A program made the position numbers and the translations under genes. Under the pieces are notes generated by a model. It searched no databases, was not told the DNA's origin, and saw only the letters and a program-made list of their open reading frames with translations. Below are positions 31,620-43,065 of a stretch of DNA of 64,000 nt, in pieces. The first letter of the stretch is position 1, and every line of letters starts with the position of its first letter. The DNA is from Macrothele yani (Eukaryota; Arthropoda; Arachnida; Araneae; Macrothelidae): NCBI GenBank assembly GCA_039090855.1, contig CM077013.1:143427240-143491239 (forward strand), read 5' to 3'.

Positions 31620-32195
31620 CATAGGCGTAACCACGGGGGGTCGGGGTGGTGGTGGTGTTAGAATCCTCCCAGATTTTCAGTGTCGGGGATTCCCAATGTA
31701 AAGGACCTCCCTCCCTCCCAAATGTTTTGGGAATATAATGATATAATGCACATTTTTTTATGATGTGAACCAACTAAATTTAATAATATAAGATTGTAAT
31801 TTTTCGTGGAATGCAAACACGTGTATAATGTGTACTTAATAAAACAGCGATATCGATTCCTAATAAATTCCCAATGTAAAGGACCTCCCTCCCTCCCTAA
31901 TAAGCAAAGTCAATTCTACAACTTTGTAATTTACATTTCTGCCCTATCTATCATAGGTTTGTCGTTGTGTTCGCTAAGTTCCACAATTCGCCCACATGGG
32001 CACATACGTCGTGCCCTTTAGATGGTACCTCAGCAACTGCTTTGCTCTTGCGCGTGTGTGTGTGTGTGTGTAGGGTAGAGTGTCCCAAACTCTATCTTCT
32101 ACAGTATGTATACAATATTGTATAAAAATGAATACAAATAATGTGTTTATGTGTGATCGGACCCACCCAGTTTTTGAAACATGGTTACGCCACTG
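31620..32195. mobile_element. hAT-like MITE
   Basis: The TIR CATAGGCGTAACCACGG matches the inverse of the right end, CAGTGGCGTAACCATG. The flanking octamers AATAGAAC (31612-31619) and AATAAAAC (32196-32203) differ at one base, an 8-bp hAT-type duplication. The interior has a 28-bp direct repeat (CCCAATGTAAAGGACCTCCC at about 31693 and 31870) and a (TG)n run at 32053-32070. No transposase. Confidence 0.78.
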
Positions 32196-32903
32196 AATAA
32201 AACAGTATTTCACAGCACATGGATATAAGATTGTCTAGAAATTAGAGCTTATTTATTTTCATGTATTTTAAGTGCTGTATAAATGGAAACTAATGATAAG
32301 TGGTACTAAAGATAGGCTTTAGGTTTATTAAATTAAAAAAAAGACTTACCTCCCTAAGCGTTTGCTTCTTTTATGCAGAAAATATACCTGTTTCTGTCGT
32401 CTGTTTGCATTTGATGCTTCCATTACCATAATACTTTCTACTTACTGAAGTTCACAAAGAAAACGTAGCCCACTACCATCAACAGATGAGCAGTACTGCC
32501 GCAGCACCAAGTACGAGTACGTCACGTGATGAAAATCTCAGTGTTGCTCCCCTATTGTAGTCTTACGGTTCTTTATGACCATGTACAGGATGTATTTCGC
32601 TCTTGTCATTTTATTTCGATGTTCTACATTTAAAACAATTTGTTCATGACCTTGAATAAAATCTTGCAGCACCATCTTGAAATCTTGGGTGATGTGCTAC
32701 AGTTGAATGCCTGATTCTGTTAATACTGTATTCAGTGAGATGGAGGCCACCAAACGTTCGATATATAAATTATATGTATTTTATTCGATATAACCTTTCT
32801 CTTTTCTAAATTATTAATGTAATTTTCACGATGAAATTCTCAGGTTCGATAAAGGGAATAATTCGAAATAACTCTGTTCGATATAAACGGGTTTGACTAT
32901 ACT

Positions 32904-33340
32904 TACGGTAGCAGCCTAATATTGTTATTTTGGGGAAAACGATAAATTTGATAACTCTGTAAGGACGAAGTTAATTTCGTGTACTTTTCTCACGTGAAAA
33001 CAGGAAGTGCGTATGTTATCATTATGTCTGTTAATCTGTGGTACCTATTTCTGTGCAGTCCTATTTGAAAAATTCTTTTTTTACATTGAAAACCCTGAAC
33101 TGCGAAACTGACGATCCTTGTTTTTTTCCTATGCATAACATCCTTGCTAAGGGCATTAATGAAAATAGTACCGATTGGAAATAAATTTTGTTCCGTACTA
33201 TTGCTCTTGAAAATCCGATTACCGCAGTTCTTTATTTCGCTTTTGTTTACAACGCAGAGCATTTTTCAGAATCTTTTTTTTTTCAAATAATGAACAATTT
33301 GCTCTGTAGGGGGCGTAAACCCATATTGCATTTCTCCAGT
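32904..33340. other. no recognisable gene
   Basis: AT-rich spacer. The 90-residue minus-strand frame at 32990-33262 shows no motif. Confidence 0.45.
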
Positions 33341-33348
33341 TAGCTCTG

Positions 33349-34007
33349 CCAAGTATGGAATTAAGCACTCATCCAACAAAAAGGCTCGCAACAAAAAGGC
33401 TCGAAATCAAGAAATAACCAACTTAAAATCAATTGCTGCACAACATGGCTATATTACCTGCGTTGTCGATACATTGGTTTCACAATACAAACGAAAAACA
33501 GTGACCACCCTTCAGCCGGAGCGTAGTGTATCTACCTATGCAGGCTCCTTGACTTTCTGACCACCAGTCACGCAAATTCTACGAGGTATTTGCAAAAAAC
33601 ACAAAACAGACTTTAGAGACTCAACTTCTAACTTGTTCACCATGATCCGGAAAGACCGTGATTCTATTTCAACACAAGACCAATGCGGCCTTTACTGTGT
33701 GCCAATAAAGAGCGATACCAACCAGGATAATGATCAATGGTATATAGGTTCCACACTCCGTAACATAAGAATTCGAGTGTTAGAGCACCAGTATAACGTC
33801 AGAATGAACTCATCTCCTACATCGTTATCACACCTGGTCAAAACTGGGACATACCCCCCATCATGGACTGACACCTATCTACTATTAAAAACTAAAACAA
33901 AATCTATGACTCTGTTTGCAGAAAGTTTATATATACACTACAATATAAACCGATGTTGTAATGAAGAAACTCCTGTATTTGTTCGCCCCCTTGGAAACAA
34001 TTATTGA
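33349..34007 (+). pseudogene. Penelope-like element fragment, linker and GIY-YIG endonuclease, copy 2
   Basis: Reads IAAQHGYITCVVDTLVSQYK (post-RT linker), one stop at about 33558, then TQILRGICKKHKTDFRDSTS and the nuclease domain CGLYCVPIKS...QWYIGSTLRNIRIRVLEHQ with the GLY/YIG pair and catalytic Arg. It continues to about 124 residues after Met 33633. Reverse transcriptase is missing, so truncation is more severe than in the copy at 9055. Sequence differs enough from that copy (YIGSTLRN against YIGMTKRS) to be a separate lineage. Confidence 0.86.
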
Positions 34008-34009
34008 AT

Positions 34010-34370
34010 AATTTATCTTACATAAACTATCCCTTTTCCACTTCACATAACCCTCCCGCCACCCTCGTTTCACTATGGTAAATAATCCGTCATTTTTCAC
34101 ATTAAACCCTTCCAGAGTCCCATTTTATATTTTTTTATATTTTGCATTATGAGTTTCTCAACAACCTTATGCCATGTTGTATAGTTATGTGTAGGTACTA
34201 CACCTTATCTTGAGATATACCGACTGTTACCCTGTCCACCAGGATCGCTGCATTCGAAATGCACATCATGAATCCATCCTATATATATAAAGCAAGTAGA
34301 CTCTTTGTTTCGCCAGTTTTCTTCACCTGATAATGCACTAACTCCAACAAACAATGGAATTGAGGAATTT
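34010..34370. other. Penelope 3' flank or spacer
   Basis: AT-rich sequence after the endonuclease stop. No motif. It ends at the left target duplication of the next composite. Confidence 0.4.
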
Positions 34371-34381
34371 ATTTGGTACAT

Positions 34382-34680
34382 CAAACAAAAGTCATTGCTC
34401 TTTCTGTGTTTATAAGTGAGTCACGGAAAAATTCTCATCGGACGCTACCGGAAATCGAACACAGGGTCTTCCAGTTACGTGCCGGACATGCTACCACTGC
34501 GACACAACACATCGGCATCGAATTCCTCCAGACTCACATACGACTAACTGCCAAGCCGGCTGCCGATGAAAATGGCCAGTGACGGACGATGAGAATTTTC
34601 CCGTGACTGACTTATAAACGTGGAAAGAACGATTACTTCTGTTTGATGTTCCTAATCCACGTCAATTGTCTGTATTATTG
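34382..34680. mobile_element. head-to-head tRNA-like SINE composite, copy 2
   Basis: The left half is minus-strand (A/B boxes of GTCCGGCACG... type, inverse of 34440-34520) and the right half is a shortened plus-strand arm that keeps only GAATTTTCCCGTGACT, the AAACGTGGAAAG end and the CACGTCAATTGTCTGTATTA tail. Perfect 11-bp target duplication ATTTGGTACAT at 34371-34381 and 34681-34691. The left edge, CAAACAAAAGTC, is at the same position as in the copy at 58984. Confidence 0.85.
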
Positions 34681-34691
34681 ATTTGGTACAT

Positions 34692-34847
34692 ACTGCGGAA
34701 TTGAGCCGCATTATTCAGAAGTAAACTATCATATAATGATTAAGATAAGAAGTTAAAATCAACATTGCTCGATTATAATCAATCACGCGTTTCGATGTGT
34801 TGATGAGATCATCTTTTCAGGGAGCATGAATCCGTGATTTTTGGTGT

Positions 34848-34884
<37 letters not shown>

Positions 34885-35057
34885 CTAGGCAGTCTCAGCG
34901 GCAAGGCAAAAAAAACTGTGTAAATGTGATGGATTAAAGACAGTATATGTCGTGTACTGAGAATCAATTGCTGAGTGCTAGCGACAGAAGGAACACAGTA
35001 CCAATGGTAGAAAACACCACGAACACGATTTACAGTTGTATTCATAGTTGGATGAAG
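34692..35057. other. spacer with (CA)n microsatellite
   Basis: Contains about 16 CA units at 34849-34880. No gene seen. Confidence 0.7.
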
Positions 35058-35059
35058 TA

Positions 35060-36446
35060 CACTCATTGTCTTAAAAATCCGCGCACCAAGGAAAAAATCG
35101 TACAATTAACGCGAAACTCGGCGAATAGCGGCGGGGAGGGCAAACATGCAAATGATTAAATTTTCCTGCGATTCCGCATGCCCGCGCGTCTAAGACCGGC
35201 GCTGCAATCGCAATCCTTGGTGCTTATAAGGCGCCGCGCAGGGGACTCCACATTCGTGTCGAAGTGCACAGTAAGAGGCAGGTGAGATTCCGGAGGATAG
35301 ACAAGCCGAGGACCCGCCGCCGTAGATGTGCGCATGGGCAACTGACGGTGTTTGAACGAGGTCGTATCGTCGGGATGAGAGAGGCAGCGTGGCCGGCGCG
35401 CCGAATCGGCCGCCATTTGGGCCGGTCGGACAGTACGGTGCGATCGTGTTGGGAGCAATGCACACGGGAAGGCCCACAGACACTGCGGACTGTCTTTGGA
35501 CGACCCAGACACACCACCAGCAGAGAGGACCGTGGGAGCGGCACGCACAGAAGCAACGACGTCATTGCACATATCCAGAGACATGTGGCGGCTTTACAAG
35601 GGACTTCTGTGTCCACCAGAACCATTTTCAAATGCCTGGCAAAAGGCGAATCTGACCTCTTAATGTCCCATACGTTTTCTGCCATTAATACCTGATCATT
35701 GTTGGCGTCGAGTGCAATGGTGTCAGCAGCGAGCAGCGTGGAATGCTACGGACTGGCGACGTACAGTGCTCAGCGACGAATCCGGCCGCCGTTTCAGAGT
35801 GTGGAAAACCGCAGGTGAACACTACAATTCCAACCTCAATGTACAGAGGCACAGGTGATGGTCTTGGGAGCCATCTTGTATGACAGCCGGACTTCTCTTG
35901 CAGTGATCCGAGGGACGTTGACAGATCAGCGCTACGTACAGGAGATCCTGCGATCACATGTGCTGCTTTTCCTACCGTGGCGGCCTGAAGCCATTTTTCA
36001 GCAAGATGACGCTCGTCCGCACACGGATCGGGTTTCCCAGGACTGTCTACGTCATGCCTCGACGCTTCCGTGGCCTGCCAGATCGCCTGATCTCTCGCCC
36101 ATCGAACACGTGTGGGACCAGATGGGACGCCAACTTTCTCCATGCCCCAATGTTTGTGATTTAGAGCGTCAGTTGCAAGAAGTGTGGGCCAATCTGTCCC
36201 GGGATAACATACGGCGTCTCTTTGACTGCATGCCGGACCGTATCACCGCATGCATCCATGCACGAGGCTGTCCGACGCGGTAATAACACTGACCGGAATG
36301 TGTACCATATGTCCGCGGGAAATCGTCCTGCTGCTGTGATACTGTAATCAATCACTTCTGTCCGTGGTATGTATCATTTCGCTACTAAAATCTCATTTCA
36401 ATCCGACGCCTCCATCTTGGTGCGCGGATTTTTATGACAATGAGTG
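35060..36446 (+). mobile_element. Tc1-like element B, copy 2
   Basis: TIRs CACTCATTGTCTTAAAAATC and the inverse ...GATTTTTATGACAATGAGTG, each flanked by TA (35058-35059; 36447-36448). Length 1,387 bp. Confidence 0.94.
35340..36283 (+). pseudogene. Tc1-like transposase, family B, triad retained but frame broken
   Basis: HTH: QLTVFERGRIVGMREAAWPA then RHLGRSDSTVRSCWEQCTRE and GRPRHTTSREDRGS; frame lost near 35660. The catalytic half restarts as DWRRTVLSDESG (first Asp present). A deletion of several residues and a frame change fall near 35790-35860. It then runs LGAILYDSRTSLAVIRGTLT, IFQQDDARPHTDRVSQDCLR and LPWPARSPDLSPIEHVWDQM with Asp and Glu at DD34E spacing, ending ITACIHARGCPTR. Less decayed than copy 1, which lost two catalytic residues. 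Confidence 0.9.
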
Positions 36447-36448
36447 TA

Positions 36449-37156
36449 GTTTGAAAGGCTGCAGATTACGAAGCTTTTCCTAGAGTAATCAAATACATCA
36501 TGACTTGTTTACCAAGAGGAAATACTGCTTGCGTAAGACTACGAATCACCGAACTGAACACTTACGCGGACTTGATCTGGTCCGATGAAGGAATGCAACT
36601 CTACAATCGCACACTGAGATGTTGTTCACCGAATATAATTTTGAGCGCGAAGAAGTGAATCGATTTATCAGGCCCACAGTATTAGAATGCTCTTTTAAAG
36701 AATTTCTAAACAGATGTTTATCATATAAAAACACTATCACAAATTTGTTTGGCTAAAACCCACAACTAACGTACAAAGAACTTCCAAGGTAACAAAAGAG
36801 TGGCAGAACCACGTGACCGCAGAAAACTGCATTGGTCCAATTATTTAATTGCGCGGTGGTACATAGTCGTGAATAATTCACATATGTAACTCAGCGGTAA
36901 CACGATCAATACGCGGCAACTGCTTCAGTTTTATTTTCATGCAAATTGTCATGTACATGTTAAAACACTTGTACTATCGCAAGAAAGGACATTAATTCTT
37001 GTCACAATTTATTTAAGTTTTTCTTCAGAAATCTGAAGAAACGAGATCATACAAATATCATAAGAAATGCTTTGCTCATTTTTTATCTACTCGTAGATGA
37101 CAGAAAATTGCTGGAATAGGGTACACGAATATTAAGAAAAACGTATTAATAAAAAG
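36449..37156. other. no recognisable gene
   Basis: AT-rich spacer; the minus-strand frame at 36546-36740 shows no motif. Confidence 0.5.
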
Positions 37157-37158
37157 TA

Positions 37159-38024
37159 CAGTAGAACCCGCTTATAACGAGCCCTTATGTAGCGAGATTC
37201 CGGATATAACGTGCAAAACGTGAACTTTCGTTGTGGTATAATGTTAATTCAAGGCAAATCTGATTGTTTTTAACGAACAAAGTTTAGTGATATCCCCGGA
37301 TTTAACGATGGAGAGAAAAGCTAAACTCAGTTTTAACAAGCTAAGTAATAAAATTTAGCGAAATTCCATGTCTAATCAGGCAGATATACTGTACTGCCCG
37401 TCCTGGAGTAACAGACATAAAATGGGACTATTTAGGACAAAACTGCAAAACCACAGGGGGAATCGTTCGTGCTAGTGGAAAAATGTTGATAAAAGAACAA
37501 TGAGATGGGAGTACATCAATGCTCAACAAAATAGTTGTGCAACAGTTCCTCTCCGCCTCCCACTGCCAGGGGCAATACCCTGCAATAATGGCGTCAGCAG
37601 AGTTGAAAACGGACAATCTAATCCTAGAAAAAAAAGGATGGATAAGGCTCACGCACATGTTAGTGAATTTCTGAACGTCGATTGCAGAGAAATATAGGGA
37701 GGGGAGAATGGAGTGGGGATGTCCCTGGAGGGGAAAGGGGAGATATAACAGTTCCTAGAATTGTATAGTTAGAGAGCGACCTGTCTCACGTGCCCACCAA
37801 CTGGAACGCAATTTAAAGATTCAATCAATAAACTACAGCGCTAAGCAGTTAAGATTTTCAGGTATATCTAATCTTTACGGATACGCAACATAAACATATT
37901 TGCTTATCCCTCTCACATATTTTTACGTGGTTAGAATTTTCGCACCAAAAACAGATTTAGCGGGTGCCCGGATTTACGGATTTTACGTCGGCCCCGAGCT
38001 CCTCCTTATAAGCGGGTTCTACTG
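37159..38024. mobile_element. Tigger/pogo-like non-autonomous element
   Basis: Left end CAGTAGAACCCGCTTATAAC, right end inverse CAGTAGAACCCGCTTATAAG, 19 matching bases. TA precedes the left end; AA follows the right, one change from TA. No readable transposase in 866 bp. The interior (37240-37780) matches the reverse complement of 19268-19900, so the family has at least two copies here. Confidence 0.72.
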
Positions 38025-38089
38025 AATTAGTTTTTAGTCTTCAAATTTAAAAGGGACGCTAGCAAGGAATTAACTTGTAACTTTGTTGA

Positions 38090-40140
38090 TAGTGTAAACA
38101 CTGCAATTTTACAGAGTCACTAAGAAAGTTAATTCCTGTCTTCCTCCAACTGTGTTACTAACAGTCACTAAGACAACCGCTTCTGCTATGTTATTTAAAT
38201 ATTTTAAATAACCATGTTATTTAAAATATTTCTTCAGACAAATTCGTTTTCCCAATCCATCCAACAGAAGAAATATACGACGCTCTTCTGCTATTCTTGT
38301 GCTGTAACAATAGCGGAAGTGGCTGTCTTAGTGACAGTCACTTAAAATTGCACCATGTCTTTCTCATATTGTGTTAGTAACAGTCCCTAAGACAGCCACT
38401 TCTTCCAGTCTCATACTGTATTACTAACAGTCACTAAGACAATCATTTCTGCTATTCTTGTACTGTACCAATGGCGGAAGTGACTGTCTTAGTGACAGTC
38501 CCTTAAAATCGCGCCATGCCTTTCTCATATTGTGTTAGTAACAGTCACTAAGGCAGCCACTTCTTCCAGTCTCATATTGTGTTAGTAACAGTTACTAAGG
38601 CAGCCGCTTCTTCCAGTCTCATACTTTGTTACTAACAGTCAATAAGACAGCTACTTTTGCTATTATCATACTGTGAGAAACCCAAACTAACTAATGGTCA
38701 GTAAGTCACAAATAACTAACAGTGAGTAAGGCAGCCAGTTTTTACAGTCTCACAATTATAATGAATTAGCTTTATTTGCTTTCCGCTAAGCTAATTATTA
38801 TGAATGATTCTCTTCTTACCAGCTAACTAATGATATACTTGCACTAAGCTTCAAAATAATGAATTCCCAAAAGGGTGTTGTTACTAGTTAATTACGAACT
38901 TAAACGAAGTCTCAACGCTGGTTATTTATAGTAAGTTTTAAACCTAACAGCCAGACAGAGGTCTGACAGAAACTATGAATTGAGAAAGACTGAACTTACA
39001 GAAAAACTTGTTTATTATGATGACTCCTGGTCAACTAAGGCACTCATATATCACTACTACATAACAACACACTGCAACGCAACAACCACCAACACCACAA
39101 CACCACCACCACCAACAACAACAACAACCTCGATGAACGCGCCTATATACTAGCTATCACCACGTCATGACTTACACTCATTGCCAGATCTCATTCAGCG
39201 GGTGAAATAATATTTCGTTCAGTAGGAAGATAATTTACATAGTAAAATAAAATAACCAGAGATAGTAAAATCAAAAGGAAAGTGAATATAGAGTATACGT
39301 TACACAATGTGTTATTAACAGTCACTAAGGCAGCTACTTTCTCCATTCTCATACTGTTAGAATGGCAGAAGTGGCTGTTTTAGTGACAGTCTCTGAGAAT
39401 TGCACACCTGTCTTTCTCACACTGTGCTACCAGCAGTCACTAAGAGAGCCACTGAGAATTGCACTCCTGTCTTTTTCGTACTTACTGTGTTACTAACAGT
39501 CATTAAGAGAGTCACTTCTTCCAGTTTCACACTGGGTTACCAATAGTCACTAAGACATCTACTTCTGCCATTCTCATACTGTGATAATGACTGAAGTGTC
39601 TGTTTTAGTGACCTTCACTAAGAAAGTCTTATGTCTTCCTTATAATGTGTTACTAACACTCAGTAAGGCAGCCACTTCCTCCATTCTTATACTATGGCAG
39701 TGGCTCTTTTAGAGACAGTCACTGAGAATTGCACTCCTGTCTTTCTCATACTGTGCTACCAGCAGTCACTAAGACAGCTACTGAGAACTGCACTCCCGTC
39801 TTTTTCATACTGTGTTACTAACAGTCATTAAGACATTCACTTCTTCCAGGCTCACACTGTGTTACCAAAAGACACTAAGACAGACACTTCCGCCATTCTC
39901 ATACTGTGATAATGGCTGAAGTGTGTCTTACTGACAGTCCCTGAGAATTATACGCCTGTCTTCCTCATACTTTGCTACTTACAGTCACTAAAAAGTTCTC
40001 CTGCCTTCTTTATACTATGTTCCCTACATTCACTAAGACAGCCACTTCTGTCATTCTAATGCTGTGTCCTTCGGTATTTCTTGTACTGTGTTACCAGCAG
40101 TCACTAAGAAAGTCAGTGCTGTATTTCTCATACTGTGTTC
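38090..40140. repeat. diverged satellite with hairpin-forming units
   Basis: Repeated blocks ACTAACAGTCACTAAGACAG, CCACTTCTNCCATTCTCATA and their inverses, such as TGGCGGAAGTGGCTGTCTTA. In places two inverse blocks face each other. For example, 38430-38456 pairs with 38469-38496 around a loop of about 12 bases. Units average roughly 60-65 bp with many changes. A non-repetitive interruption lies at about 38690-39300. Confidence 0.82.
39080..39127. repeat. (CAA)/(CAC) simple repeat
   Basis: AACACCACAACACCACCACC followed by CAACAACAACAACA, in the interruption of the satellite. Confidence 0.9.
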
Positions 40141-41547
40141 TTTCTTGGAATTTCAATATTGGTAGGAAAACTCTTAGAAACAACGTTTCCTTCTTGGAAC
40201 TTTAGTATTGGTGCAAAATATCTTAAAACAAAAGGCATGCACACCTAATTCTCAACATAAGATTTAAAAGAAAAAAATACTTTGGTGTGTATTTATTATC
40301 TTAAATACTTTGGTGTGTATTTATTACCTTAAATACTTTTAAATATTCAACAATGTAAATTTTGTGGGACCAAAAATTTGCATTATACTGAGATTCGGTG
40401 CTATTTGTCGTGACTACATTCAAAAGTTCAGAAAAAAATTAACCCACTGTAAATTCGTTTATAGTTTTAGTTTGAAAAAACGGCATTTTTATACGAAATT
40501 TAAGGAACCTCCTGGATTTAGAATTTCATAAGAATGTTTTACGATTCGCAGGAATCTGAGTTCTAAGAAACTGACTGACTTAGCGAATGAGGAAAAGTTA
40601 CGCTTTCTACCGATGACGTAACTTCAACTCCTCCAGAATTGAAACCATAAACAGCATCCTCGTGAAAGCAGCGCAGCATACAACATTACTGGACAGCGTG
40701 AGCTCAGGAAACTCCAATTTCTTTGCAATTCAACCTGTCTGCAATAAAACGAGATCCCCTAACAGCGGAATAGGGAACACTCACACGTAAAAGTATTTTC
40801 TTGGTAACCAACCTGATGAAAGGTACACACGGAAAATAGCTCGAAGAAACCTCATAAAAATGAAATGAACACTAAATTTTCTGAAATAAGATTACAGAAA
40901 AAAATGATATTATTTTTACTGAACAAGGCGTTGATGGTCAGCAGGGAAGAGAAGCAACATTTCTGGAGTTATATCTTTTCTATTTAAGGGGTGAATAACC
41001 TTTTGTTCTTGGATGTCATTATTTAAAAATAACCTACGAAACAAATGTGGCCCGTGCGATGTTATATTCATTTTCGAAAGTCAAGGTTTTAGTGTCTGAA
41101 AAGTATTTTATTTTGGTTAGAGGGCAAGTGAAAAAGAAAATATACACTGCATAATTTATATAAAAAAGGGCAATCAAATCAAAAGGACGTTTCAGATGTA
41201 CATAAGCATATGCAAAATTTGGTTTTCTTTGAAACCGCATTCTCATGAAAAAGACTGCTTAGAGAAATAGCTCAATTTTTGAAACAATCGTTTGAAATTA
41301 TGAAAAGGTACCAAAAGAAATAACGTTTAGGTGCACATGTCCGTCGTACCTTAGAAGCGATTGACACGCACACACACACACTTTTCAAAGCAGATTTTAG
41401 GAAAGTAGAAAATCAACGAAAAAGAAAATACAAGCACATTCCTTATAGGAAAACTCAGCAGTAATTAAAGTAAACAATCTATGGTGTTCTGCGCAATGAA
41501 TGGAATCAGTTATAGAAATAATTTTTTTAGCTGGATTCGTAGAGTCA
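40141..41547. other. no recognisable gene; two short duplications
   Basis: A pair of about 50-bp units (TTCTTGGAATTTCAATATTG-type, 40143 and 40191) and a doubled TTAAATACTTTGGTGTGTAT at 40275-40335. A short (CA)n lies at 41367-41381. No coding motif. Confidence 0.6.
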
Positions 41548-41589
41548 TACACAGTCGCGTATCAGAACAATATGACCACCTACCTAACA

Positions 41590-43019
41590 ATGGGAAAAAC
41601 CACCAGTGGCCCGGATGACAGCGGCGAGACAGCGTCTCATGGACGCAATGAGGCCCTGAGAGGTTGCCCGAGGCCACACATGCCCATTCGGACTACAGCA
41701 AGCATGGAAGTCCTAGAGATGACGGGGTTGTTGGTCAGCACGTCAAACTTGTTATTCCAAATAGTCCCACAAGTGCTCTATGTCACTGAGGTCGGGCGAT
41801 TTCGCCGGCCAAGGGAGAACGGTCACATCGCTGTTGTGCTCCAGGAACTAGTCACGCACCCCATTAGCGATTAGCGACGTAACACGGTGCATCATCCTAT
41901 TGGTAGACACCATCACCACCACGGTAAACGTCCGGCATGAAGGGATGCCGGATGTTATCCATTGGCGTACAGGAACCCATCCAGTGGTAGCAGTGGTCCC
42001 AGGCCACACAAAGAAAGCATCCCCCAGACATGGACGCTGTCACCTTCGGCATGTACTTGACCGACAAGCGTATCTGGGTGTTGCTTGGTCGTTCCATGCG
42101 AACTGCAGGCGTCGTTGCCGATGGACCTGGGTTAACATGGGCGCCTTGACGCAGCGTCGACTCCGGAGACCCATGCGTAACAGAATTCGCTCTACTGTTA
42201 TCGGGGACACGTACCTGGGTGCCTTAGCTTTTATTTACCTGGGTTAACATGGGCGCCTTGACGCAGCGTCGACTCCGGAGACCCATGCGTAACATGGTTC
42301 GCTCTACTGTTATCGGGGACACGTACCTGGGTGCCTTAGCTTTCATTTACCTGGGTTAACATGGGCGCCTTGACGCAGCGTCGACTCCGGAGACCCATGC
42401 GTAACATGGTTCGCTCTACTGTTATCGGGGACACGTAGCTGGGTGCCTTAGCTTTCATTTACCTGGGTTAACATGGGCGCCTTGACGCAGCGTCGACTCC
42501 GGAGACCCATGCGTAACATGGTTCGCTCTACTGTTATCGGGGACACGTACCTGGGTGCCTTAGCTTTCATTTACCTGGGTTAACATGGGCGCCTTGACGC
42601 AGCGTCGACTCCGGAGACCCATGCGTAACAGGGTTTGTTCTACTGTTGTCGGGGACACGAACCTGGGCGCCCCAGCGTTTATTTGCATAGTCAATTGCTG
42701 CACTGTTGCGCGGTGATTGCCCTTTACCAGTCGACGTTCTCCTCTGGGATCGATGGCCTTTGGAGCTCCACAGTTATGACGTCACGGGGTACTCGGTGTG
42801 CCGTCTGTTCATTCTATGTGCACCCTTAATACCGCCCATCGAGGACAGCCCGCGAAGTCTGTTACGAGATATAAGTGGCCGGCCATGGAGATATAAGTGG
42901 CCGGCCAGGACACTTATATCTCCATGGGTTTCTGAGATGCTTCCTCTCTTGGCGCGGTAGCTGATGATTATCTCTTGTTGAACATCCCTCAAATTACTAC
43001 CTTTTCCCATTGTGCTCAC
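41590..43019 (-). pseudogene. Tc1-like transposase, family F, heavily decayed
   Basis: From the right: MGKGSNLRDVQQEIIISYRA (start of the first HTH), then sequence disrupted by palindromic GGCCGGCC repeats. The array unit reads TVERTMLRMGLRSRRCVKAP then MLTQV, the linker after the second HTH. After the array: HRQRRLQFAWN, a deletion covering the first catalytic Asp, GDSVHVWGMLSLCGLGPLLP, then GGDGVYQ and DDAPCYVANR with the second Asp. Next, in another frame, come VTVLPWPAKSPDLSDIEHLW with the Glu and SMRRCLAAVIRATGG at the C-terminus. At least four frame changes and one deletion. Confidence 0.8.
42126..42685 (-). repeat. 112-bp tandem array, 5 copies, from Tc1 transposase codons
   Basis: Copies start at 42126, 42238, 42350, 42462 and 42574, exactly 112 bp apart and nearly identical except the outer edges. 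On the minus strand the unit contains ERTMLRMGLRSRRCVKAPML, the linker joining the second HTH to the DDE domain. 112 is not a multiple of three. Confidence 0.96.
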
Positions 43020-43065
43020 GTAACGCGCTGTGACTTATCTGTCCTGGCCGGCCACTTATATCTCC
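42866..43065. repeat. GGCCGGCC-centred direct and inverted repeats
   Basis: GAGATATAAGTGGCCGGCCA occurs at 42866 and 42888 in direct orientation. Inverse arms follow at 42912-42923 (ACTTATATCTCC) and 43044-43065 (CTGGCCGGCCACTTATATCT). They interrupt the N-terminal coding region of element F, so may be a small inserted palindromic element. Confidence 0.75.

Larger units (their letters stand above)
31253..32903. mobile_element. probable Tigger/pogo-like non-autonomous element with nested MITEs
   Basis: The left reads CAGTAAAATCGAACCCGTTT then ATATCAAGC. The inverse of the right reads AGTATAGTCAAACCCGTTTA then TATCGAAC. These ends resemble the CAGT-rAACCcgtTATA ends of Tigger/pogo-like elements. 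TA follows on the right (32904-32905) but not on the left. No transposase. Two smaller elements lie inside (31348-31605 and 31620-32195). Confidence 0.5.

Noticed and set aside
32990..33262. Possible gene on the minus strand upstream of the Penelope fragment
   Set aside because: No motif; weak similarity to 17160-17280 is too short to rely on.
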